Assembly (NCBI GenBank): GCA_030849805.1
Contig: JASANZ010001734.1
Location: 1 to 12,549, forward strand
DNA length: 12,549 bases
Direction: 5' to 3'
Source of the DNA: Sergeia podlipaevii
Taxonomy: Eukaryota > Euglenozoa > Kinetoplastea > Trypanosomatida > Trypanosomatidae
Notes under the pieces: generated by a model
The model's input: the letters and a program-made list of their open reading frames with translations, nothing else
What the model was told of the DNA's origin: nothing
Database searches by the model: none
Position numbers and translations under genes: made by a program
In this document: piece after piece, positions 6,982-12,549 of the stretch
Position numbering within the stretch: position 1 is the stretch's first letter
How the letters are laid out: each line of letters begins with the position of its first letter

Positions 6982-8478
6982 TTAATAAGGGAGCTTTTCC
7001 ACAGCTCCAACTTCCTCAAGCGATAGCGCGCCTCTCACCTTCTCCCACGAAGGACTCTTGTAACATGGCATGGTGCCCTCTTGTGGAAGCGATGGAACCG
7101 TCTCTCCGGAAGCACCTTCGCTTCCATTCGGTACATGAAGCGGATTGAACCCCATGAGCTGCCTGCAAGCTGTGTCTGGCAACACTTGCCTCCCCTTCTC
7201 ACCTGCCAGAGAGGAGGAGGAGGAGCGCAAAGGGGGCTGGCGAACTCGGTGCAGCGGGGGTGACCTTGAAGCCACGTTGGTGCCGCTGCCACTACTCTCT
7301 ACCTCTTCAGTCTCTGCCTCTCTGTCTCCAAGCTGTGCCTTGTACTCTCGCCACACAGGGGTGTTCTCTGCAACCGTGCGCTGCAGCACGTCATGAACGA
7401 GCTCCGCAAGGATATTCTCTAGCGCGTGGGTAGCGAGCACGTGCTGTACCCATACATCTGCTACGGCAGCACTCACAATAGCGGGAGATCGATCCTGACG
7501 GTGAAAAACAGCGAGCTCACCTAGGCACGCAAACACTACAGTTGCCTTCTCATTCATGCGAAGTGCAAGTAGTGGTGACGCTGATGGCGCTTCTGCCTCT
7601 AAAGAGCCCGACTCCAAGGTCTGCGTGCTGTTCTTCTTCACAAGCGTGGACATTTCTAATAGGTCAAATACGCGGGCTACGTTGCGGGTGGAAAGAACAA
7701 ACATGCAGACCGCACTCAGCTCCTCAGCACCGCACAGAGGCATCAATCTGGCAAGTCGATCGAGCACTTCCTGTCGTGCCACCCCCTCGCCAGCAAGCAC
7801 CAAGTTGAGAAATTGCTCTCCGACACACAGCGCACCGGCTCCGCTTGATGACAGTGGTGGTGGTGGTGACTCTTCCTGCGCGCCTTCAGTAGTGGCAAGT
7901 GGCGCCACACATGGGATGCTCTCATTGATAATGCCCTCCTCTGTCAAGTGTGCAATGGTCGAACTCAAGCGGCCACGGCGTCGTTTTTCTTTGCGCTCTG
8001 ACAACTTGTCCACTACGCCAAGGTCAAGGCGAATATGTTTCTGTAGCTGGGCACTGATGAACTCCCCTCGCTCTGGCATCGCAAACGTATGACATATCGC
8101 AACTCGTGCCAAGTGCGAAGGCTTGGTACAGTGTTCTAGCCAAGAGCTGCATTCACAGTCACACAGAAGGCATGTAGTCATGATAGTGCTTGTGGCGGTA
8201 CTCTCTGGAGGGATAGAAGAACAAAAAGATGATGCAGTACCGAGTGCACGGAGCTGCTGCCGTCCTTGGTCACCTGGTTCTTGATGCGAGAGAAAGGATA
8301 GACAAGCTAGCTGCGACAGTGCTCGCCGAACGGGAAGTCTGGCACGAGTTGCGTGTGATGAAGAGAATGGTGAAGGTAACAAAACGGACGAGCGGTTGCT
8401 GCGTGTGGATTGACAGATAGCTATTGTATGAACGACAGACAAGCGTGGTTGCCGCAATCTGCTAGAGTATCTCAGCAT
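6982..8478 (-). CDS. Probable mitochondrial U1-like zinc-finger protein, candidate KREPB-type editosome protein
   Basis: The 498-residue frame runs from ATG at 8478 to TAA at 6984-6982. The first 65 residues are rich in Arg, Ser, Leu and Ala with no acidic residue, a good mitochondrial presequence. Residues 103-122 carry a U1-like C2H2 finger: Cys103-x2-Cys106-x9-His116-x5-His122, with Trp113 and Pro120 inside it and extra Cys at 108 and 110. In kinetoplastids such fingers are known in the KREPB proteins and KREN endonucleases of the RNA-editing complex, and the length here fits KREPB4-8. A helical region at about 218-372 could be a degenerate RNase III domain; LRMNEKATVVFACLGELAV (306-324) faintly recalls the RNase III signature but lacks the catalytic pattern. 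A basic stretch, KEKRRRGR (163-170), lies between the two. The rest (195-215, 385-440) is low complexity. A mitoribosomal protein or assembly factor is the main alternative. The finger and targeting are fairly sure; the family assignment is not. Confidence 0.6.
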   Translation of the reverse strand: MLRYSSRLRQPRLSVVHTIAICQSTRSNRSSVLLPSPFSSSHATRARLPVRRALSQLACLSFLSHQEPGDQGRQQLRALGTASSFCSSIPPESTATSTIMTTCLLCDCECSSWLEHCTKPSHLARVAICHTFAMPERGEFISAQLQKHIRLDLGVVDKLSERKEKRRRGRLSSTIAHLTEEGIINESIPCVAPLATTEGAQEESPPPPLSSSGAGALCVGEQFLNLVLAGEGVARQEVLDRLARLMPLCGAEELSAVCMFVLSTRNVARVFDLLEMSTLVKKNSTQTLESGSLEAEAPSASPLLALRMNEKATVVFACLGELAVFHRQDRSPAIVSAAVADVWVQHVLATHALENILAELVHDVLQRTVAENTPVWREYKAQLGDREAETEEVESSGSGTNVASRSPPLHRVRQPPLRSSSSSLAGEKGRQVLPDTACRQLMGFNPLHVPNGSEGASGETVPSLPQEGTMPCYKSPSWEKVRGALSLEEVGAVEKLPY

Positions 8479-8920
8479 TTGTCCTAGTAGCTTTTTCCTT
8501 TCAAAAAAAATAAATTTGCGAACTCTATCAAGGCTGTTTCCTTTTTAAAAAAAATAGCATCAATACATGGATTGGCAGTAAATCGCTTTGACAAGGAAGG
8601 AAGAGAAAGAGAAATGTGAAAAAAGTAGCGATACAAAACCTGCATAGGAAAATCGGGAGGGAACTGGCTTGCTCAGTCAGCATGTCTTCATAAACATGAG
8701 AAAAAAAAAAAGTGTCCCCAAAGGGATGTCCAGAAGGAAAACAAAGAAATTATCTATGTTCGATGATGATGTGTGTGTGCGTGTTTTTTAAATAAGTAAT
8801 AACAAAATAAAGAAAAAAATCAGCGAGTATGTAGACTGCGTCGCTGCAATGCACCAAAGCAGAGCAGAGCAGTGATGCGTCTTCTCATCTTCCTAACGCG
8901 CCGCCACTTTTCTTTTAATC
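8479..8920. other. Spacer of 442 bp; no gene seen
   Basis: This holds the RPL37 3' UTR next to 8920 and the 5' UTR of the zinc-finger protein next to 8479. It contains several A runs (minus-strand T tracts) near 8503, 8547, 8700 and 8814, and a GATGATGATG-TG repeat near 8762-8780. The part closest to RPL37 (about 8830-8920) is more GC-rich, but no open frame in it looks coding. No structural RNA was recognised. Confidence 0.6.
8586..8620 (-). promoter_or_regulatory. Candidate trans-splice acceptor for the zinc-finger protein gene
   Basis: On the minus strand a run of C and T (about 8619-8593) leads within a few bases to an AG at 8587-8586. It would leave a 5' UTR of about 107 bases before the ATG at 8478, with one tiny upstream frame. 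Nearer AGs at 8535-8534 and closer to the start, after T runs, are alternatives. Confidence 0.4.
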
Positions 8921-9172
8921 TTACGCCTTGGGGGTCTTGAAGTGGTTGGCGATGCGGCGGTTGACGACCTTGAGGTAGCGGCAGCGGCCAGTACCAGTGG
9001 TGCGGCGCTTCACAGCCTTGACGGACCAGTTGAAGCGACGGCGGCTGGGGCGGGGGAAGGCGCAGGCGGCGCAGCGCTCCCACTGAACGTGGTAAGAGTT
9101 GCGACCGCAGCGGCGGCACAGGATGTGGGTGCGCCCGTGGCGCTGACCCATGGAGGTGGTACCCTTAGTCAT
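8921..9172 (-). CDS. RPL37: 60S ribosomal protein L37 (eL37)
   Basis: A complete 83-residue protein, ATG at 9172 and TAA at 8923-8921. The opening (MTKGTTSMGQRHGRTH) and the four zinc ligands Cys19, Cys22, Cys34 and Cys37 (CRRC and CAAC pairs) are those of eukaryotic eL37. The basic C-terminal half (WSVKAVKRR, RCRYLKVV, NHFKTPKA) is also typical, and the length fits trypanosomatid L37. It is a zinc-containing protein of the large cytosolic subunit that contacts rRNA. Codon use is strongly biased: Arg is nearly always CGC, and most codons end in C or G, unlike the neighbouring genes, as expected for a highly expressed protein. A strong trans-splice signal precedes it with a 5' UTR of about 24 bases. 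The identification is secure. Confidence 0.97.
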   Translation of the reverse strand: MTKGTTSMGQRHGRTHILCRRCGRNSYHVQWERCAACAFPRPSRRRFNWSVKAVKRRTTGTGRCRYLKVVNRRIANHFKTPKA

Positions 9173-9524
9173 CTTGTGATGGAGAAGAGAATACTACTAT
9201 ATAGATGCATAAAATAAAAAAAAAATGAATAACAGAGAACAAAAAGAAAGAAAAGAAAAAATGTAAGAAAGCGAAAGAAAAAGCAACAGAATGCATCAAA
9301 ACATTTAATCGGCTAATAAAAAAAAAATCAGAAGCATACGCTTATTATTACATTCTTCAGGTGATTCTTATCACTGCTATTTTTTTCAGTGAAACTGCAT
9401 GAATGCTGTAAAGAAAAAGAGAAGGTGAGGGGGAGAAAGCAACTCTTCTCCAAAAAAAAAAAAAAAAAAATGATTCTGAGTTGCTACCCATGGGGGTATC
9501 CACATTAGCTATCCAGCTGTATTC
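9173..9524. other. Spacer of 352 bp between PRORP and RPL37; no gene seen
   Basis: Besides the RPL37 acceptor region it has a run of 19 A at 9452-9470 (minus-strand T19). It also has a second CT-rich tract (about 9413-9440, minus strand) ending at an AG near 9411, which could act as an alternative distal acceptor or help place the PRORP poly(A) site. No open frame or structural RNA was recognised. Confidence 0.6.
9197..9287 (-). promoter_or_regulatory. Trans-splice polypyrimidine tract and acceptor AG of RPL37
   Basis: Read on the minus strand from 9287, about 60 bases are almost all T and C, followed by a second T run. No AG occurs anywhere until the one at 9198-9197. This first AG would start the mature RPL37 mRNA about 24 bases before its ATG, and that leader has no ATG. 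An ATG lies just upstream of the AG and would be removed by splicing there. This is the clearest such signal in the window. Confidence 0.75.
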
Positions 9525-11621
9525 CTATCGCGCGGAGACGCACACCCACTGACTGCGCGACGCATGCATCGGCTGTATGCCATCTGCAGCGGTTTCCTCG
9601 ACAACCTCAACGCCCTCTTCACGTCCAACAGGGATGTGCCAACACCCCGGTGCAGACTCCTGAATGCACCACGTAAAAGCATCTGGAAATTTCCAGCGCA
9701 AGTGCGTCTCGTTACTCTCTCGGACGCATGTAAACCGAATAGTGTGCTGATCCCGCCACCGCGTGAAGCAGCGTGGACTTAGCAACCGGAAGTGATGATC
9801 GCGCATCAAGTCGTTCGTCAGCACATACAACGGCCTTTGGCTTGATTCACCGGCACCGCCAGGGAACTCCAACGTGACAGGGTCGTCACTGTGGATTGTA
9901 GTTACACAAGACCGCTTCTTCTCCTCGCACTCTGTGAGCTCAAGAGCCGCGTAGAGCCAGCACAAATCATCGTTGAGACCCGATGATGTGCAGTAAAGCC
10001 ATCCGTTTTTACGCCACTGCGCCACAAGTTGAGCACCTTCTGGGGTCATGTTTTGCTTCTCGCAGTGGCGTTCATGTAAGATAACAAGTGGCCGACGGAA
10101 GTGAAACTGTGCCACACTCATAGTAAGAGCCTGGTCGATGAGAGCGTAACTGACACCAACATCAACGCCACTGCCACCGCCATGACGCTTGAAGGTAAGG
10201 TCGGCGGCATTGATATCAGTGACACCTCGCTTCTGGAGAAGCTCCTTCTTGGCATCAGTGTACCATTTAGAAAGTCCGTAGTAGCCCAAGTTTGCGCCAT
10301 CAATGAGGATGTCAATAGTGTCGCCTTGCCGCTTGCGCTCTGCAATGTACCGCTGGAAGCACTCAAAGCCGAGTTTCGACCTGCGCGTCTTGCACTTCTC
10401 GTGAATTACAGTGTGGATAAGATCATGCAAGAGGGTGGCTCGCTGGTCTTCCGAAAATGGGTACCCCCGCAGCGGGCGTGTACATACCGGGCATGCACTC
10501 GCTTTGGCACACCCGTTGCTGCTGCTGCTGGTGATCCCACCGATCTTATCATGTTTCCTGATATCGCCACTTTTACTGCAGACATCGAGTCGGGACTCCT
10601 CCTCCTCCGTCACAACAGCAGCAACACCTGTATTGAAGCACGTCACTGACAGTGTCGGCCCTTGGGATAATGGCGATGCCTGTAGCGCGCACCATTGCTC
10701 AAGCAGCGGTATCATATCAGGGCTCACCTCTGTCACGTGATCCTGCATCTCTCGTAGCATAAAGTGCAGGGTGTTGAGTGGCTCAGCGTTGGCCACGCAA
10801 ACTGCAGCCAGTGCCACATAGTCCCGTAGGCCCAGTTCAATTTTTTTCTTGAGTGCAACCTCGTAGAGTGCCATTGCACCACCTCGATCTCTGCGCGTAC
10901 AGCAAAATTGCAAGTAATGAGAGGCACTCCGCAGCCTCAGCACATCATGGCAAGCCATGAAGGCAATCATGTGCTGTGCAGCTACAGCGTCCCCGCAGTG
11001 ACACTGAAGGCGCAGGACCACCGCTAGCGCGCGCTCCGCCTCTGCGTCTTCCCACTTAGCATTTGGGCAGCGTGCCTGTACCTCAGCGATAAGGCTGAGA
11101 CCGAGCTCCGCCTTGCCCTGAGACTCGCAAGCATAAAGTGCAGCTGAAACAGCACGCCAGGAGAAGCAGGAGGTGGATGTCACGCCCTTGATAGCGCTGC
11201 TGCTCGTTCTGATGCCACTGACACAGCTTGTGTAAGAAGAAGACATGTTGGCACAATCCCCATCAACGAAAGTGCCCCGAAGGCCGGCCTGCACCACCGC
11301 CACTGCCCCTTCCGCATCGCAGTTCTGCACTTTTGTGTTGACACACTTAACAAGTCGGTCCTGCGCAGAGAGCGATTCCTGTTTCTTATTCTTCTTCAGT
11401 TGGTGCTGCTTCAGCTGTGTAGCATGCCCTGATGAAGCTGGTGGCATCCTGCCATGCTGTAGAGCGCTATACCAGCGGGCACACAATACATTACAACAAA
11501 TAGAGGTTTCAAAAAGAGGTGAGGTGAGAGTAGGCCCACAGAACAATGCGGGGCCCCTCTTAAGAGAAAAGAAAGCTGTAGAACGCCACAATGATAGTCG
11601 CAGTCGCGGCACAAATCGCAT
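9525..11621 (-). CDS. PRORP: Proteinaceous RNase P (PRORP), probably mitochondrial
   Basis: This 698-residue protein is a single-subunit RNase P, which removes 5' leaders from precursor tRNAs without an RNA component. I start it at ATG 11621; the frame stays open to 11729, but only from a GTG. The first 60 residues are rich in Arg, Leu, Ser and aromatics with a single Glu, a clear mitochondrial presequence. Helical PPR-like repeats follow at about 86-310. The zinc site that clamps PRORP domains is intact: Cys377 and Cys380 (ACPVC), His662 (CWHIP) and Cys694 (QWVC). The NYN metallonuclease domain has its aspartates at Asp441 (DILIDGAN), Asp551-Asp552 (LNDDLCWLYAAL) and Asp604 (TNDLMRDHHF). About 51 residues separate Asp552 from Asp604, many more than in the Arabidopsis enzyme, so an insertion lies between them. 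Trypanosoma brucei has a nuclear PRORP1 and a mitochondrial PRORP2; the presequence suggests the latter. Trypanosomatid mitochondria import their tRNAs, so the substrate there is uncertain. Confidence 0.92.
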   Translation of the reverse strand: MRFVPRLRLSLWRSTAFFSLKRGPALFCGPTLTSPLFETSICCNVLCARWYSALQHGRMPPASSGHATQLKQHQLKKNKKQESLSAQDRLVKCVNTKVQNCDAEGAVAVVQAGLRGTFVDGDCANMSSSYTSCVSGIRTSSSAIKGVTSTSCFSWRAVSAALYACESQGKAELGLSLIAEVQARCPNAKWEDAEAERALAVVLRLQCHCGDAVAAQHMIAFMACHDVLRLRSASHYLQFCCTRRDRGGAMALYEVALKKKIELGLRDYVALAAVCVANAEPLNTLHFMLREMQDHVTEVSPDMIPLLEQWCALQASPLSQGPTLSVTCFNTGVAAVVTEEEESRLDVCSKSGDIRKHDKIGGITSSSSNGCAKASACPVCTRPLRGYPFSEDQRATLLHDLIHTVIHEKCKTRRSKLGFECFQRYIAERKRQGDTIDILIDGANLGYYGLSKWYTDAKKELLQKRGVTDINAADLTFKRHGGGSGVDVGVSYALIDQALTMSVAQFHFRRPLVILHERHCEKQNMTPEGAQLVAQWRKNGWLYCTSSGLNDDLCWLYAALELTECEEKKRSCVTTIHSDDPVTLEFPGGAGESSQRPLYVLTNDLMRDHHFRLLSPRCFTRWRDQHTIRFTCVRESNETHLRWKFPDAFTWCIQESAPGCWHIPVGREEGVEVVEETAADGIQPMHASRSQWVCVSAR

Positions 11622-11719
11622 CGGCACGGCACCTACACACCGGAGTATCTTTGATGTGAGTGTGTCAGTGATGTGCAAAGAAGGAGAAGGAGGGCCTACA
11701 CAGCGTCCGTGCCAAACTT

Positions 11720-11754
11720 CTTGCAGCACAATTCAATAAAGAGAAAAAAAAATA
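11720..11754 (-). promoter_or_regulatory. Candidate trans-splice acceptor of the PRORP gene
   Basis: A minus-strand T/CT tract (about 11754-11738) is followed by its first AG at 11721-11720. The leader would be about 98 bases and has no ATG before 11621. The GTG at 11729 would lie upstream of this acceptor and so be absent from the mRNA, which supports the ATG start. Confidence 0.55.
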
Positions 11755-11899
11755 ACGGATTAGAAATGTCCATCTATATATATATACACCCTTTTCTGCT
11801 TCTTTCCTTTCAAGAAATAGATTGATTTCCCTTGGCACACCTACACATTATATCCAAACGCTTGGCAAAACGTATATAACGTCTAAACTGGACTACCTA

Positions 11900-11946
11900 C
11901 TAGGAAGGGAAAAAAAAAATTAAGAAAAGGAGAATAAAGAAAAGGC
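11900..11946 (-). promoter_or_regulatory. Second strong polypyrimidine tract upstream of PRORP
   Basis: On the minus strand about 40 bases of T and C lead to an AG at 11901-11900. It is longer than the proximal tract at 11738-11754. Splicing here would leave a leader of about 278 bases with at least two upstream ATGs, so it may be an alternative acceptor or may mainly direct polyadenylation of the upstream gene. Confidence 0.45.
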
Positions 11947-11987
11947 GCAAAATATGAATGTATACATCGCATTGTATGCACTGCGCC
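11944..11987. other. Hairpin 1 in the spacer upstream of PRORP
   Basis: GGCGCA at 11944-11949 pairs with TGCGCC at 11982-11987. Inside, 58-66 and 73-81 of the same hundred (11958-11966 with 11973-11981) form a nine-pair stem with one mismatch and one wobble, a six-base loop and an eight-base bulge on one side. GC-rich stems stand out from the AT-rich surroundings. No RNA family is recognised. Confidence 0.5.
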
Positions 11988-12005
11988 AGAGATACGGAGC
12001 AGAGA

Positions 12006-12047
12006 TGCATAAAAACTTCAAAGCGAGTCTTCTCGCCTCTTTATGCA
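12006..12047. other. Hairpin 2 in the spacer upstream of PRORP
   Basis: TGCATAAA at 12006-12013 pairs with TTTATGCA at 12040-12047. GCGAG at 12023-12027 pairs with CTCGC at 12032-12036 around a four-base loop. Between the two stems is an internal loop of nine and three bases. It lies 18 bases from hairpin 1. It is shaped somewhat like an H/ACA-type hairpin, but no AGA or ACA box follows in the right place on the transcribed strand. Confidence 0.5.
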
Positions 12048-12434
12048 ACGATCATGTAAGATAGCGCATATCCCCATCATTTCCAATTATTCCATGTGGG
12101 GTACCCTAGTACCAGCAGCAGAATATATCAAGGTAACGGTACGAACACAAGCACATAACATGTGAGAATACTATACAATTCATACACAACATAAAGCTTG
12201 TGTACAAGCAGGAAACTCCAAGCAAAAAAAAGCAGAGAAGTATAACATAGAAAAGAAAAACAAAATGCATCATTCCAAAACACACACACAAGAAAAAAGG
12301 GAGTAGAGAAAAAAAAAAGCGCCGAAAACAGTAGCAGCAGCAGCAGCATATCCAAAGTCAGTCTCTCTTGAGCGAAGCAGCGGATTCCTCACAGCTGCAA
12401 TATTGTACAGAAATAATTGCATAGCGTGCATACC

Positions 12435-12549
12435 TCATCCACCTTTATATATCTCTAACGCTGAGGATGCTCCTGCCTGCCTCAACTTTCGTATCCACTC
12501 ACACGCATGCGCGCTGGAGGGTCCTTGCAACCACATCAAGCCGGCATCA
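12435..12549 (-). CDS. Possible 3' end of an upstream gene, cut by the window edge
   Basis: One minus-strand frame is open from the edge to a TGA at 12437-12435, giving 37 residues that end in EWIRKLRQAGASSALEIYKGG. The peptide looks like an ordinary helical C-terminus, and the base composition is clearly more GC-rich than the spacer that follows, as for the other genes here. The other two minus frames close within about 17 codons. The frame is short enough to be chance, and no family is recognised. Confidence 0.35.
   Translation of the reverse strand, partial: DAGLMWLQGPSSAHACEWIRKLRQAGASSALEIYKGG

Larger units (their letters stand above)
11622..12434. other. AT-rich spacer of 813 bp upstream of PRORP; no complete gene seen
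   Basis: This includes the PRORP leader, two candidate acceptor tracts and two hairpins. It also has a TA microsatellite near 11774-11786 and a non-coding AGC/CAG repeat of five units at about 12333-12348. The hydrophobic minus-strand frames at 12106-12355 consist of T-rich codons and look like untranslated DNA. No tRNA fold was found. Confidence 0.6.

Noticed and set aside
7556..8092. 178-codon plus-strand frame
   Set aside because: It is antisense to the zinc-finger protein and has no recognisable features.
8820..9119. 99-codon minus-strand frame
   Set aside because: It is in another frame of RPL37 and consists of Arg/Pro/Leu-rich nonsense caused by the C-ending codons.
10101..10649. 182-codon plus-strand frame
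   Set aside because: It is antisense to the PRORP catalytic region, whose motifs are clear.
11622..11729. N-terminal extension of PRORP
   Set aside because: It begins at GTG, lies partly upstream of the proximal acceptor, and would bury the presequence.
11944..12016. tRNA gene
   Set aside because: The stems do not form a cloverleaf and no A or B box was seen.
12106..12355. Two hydrophobic minus-strand frames that look like small membrane proteins
   Set aside because: Phe, Leu, Cys and Val simply reflect T-rich untranslated DNA; the frames overlap each other and lie in a spacer.

Overview
The window looks like nuclear DNA of a trypanosomatid (Kinetoplastea). All supported genes lie on the minus strand, one after another, with no introns. 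They are separated by AT-rich spacers full of long minus-strand polypyrimidine tracts followed by AG, the signals of spliced-leader trans-splicing. The 83-residue ribosomal protein L37 and a single-protein RNase P (PRORP) fit this lineage. All complete genes end in ordinary TAA or TAG stops and use TGG for Trp, so there is no sign of the stop-codon reassignment known in Blastocrithidia. The genus cannot be fixed from the sequence.

Transcription runs from the right edge to the left, as one segment of a polycistronic unit. In that order: (a) 12549-12435, a possible 3' end of an upstream gene; (b) about 810 bp of spacer with two hairpins and two candidate acceptor regions; (c) 11621-9525, a 698-residue PRORP with a mitochondrial-type presequence; (d) 9172-8921, RPL37, with a very strong trans-splice signal before it; (e) 8478-6982, a 498-residue protein with a mitochondrial-type N-terminus and a U1-like zinc finger, possibly a KREPB-type editosome protein; (f) 6249-4942, a Skp1/BTB-POZ-like protein whose fold is split by about 175 residues; (g) 3887-333, an 1184-residue four-helix membrane protein with a cytoplasmic loop of about 700 residues; (h) 332-1, spacer with microsatellites, a hairpin and the start of the next pyrimidine tract.

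Polycistronic units in trypanosomatids are not functional operons, so adjacency here says little about shared function. Two of the five complete genes nevertheless look like mitochondrial RNA-processing proteins (PRORP and the zinc-finger protein), on either side of RPL37. The Skp1-like protein points to ubiquitin-ligase or BTB-type scaffolding. The membrane protein has no recognised function.

For two genes the longest open frame begins with GTG. The first ATG is a better start in both cases: 6249 for the Skp1-like gene, where it begins the domain, and 11621 for PRORP, where it places an Arg-rich presequence at the very N-terminus.
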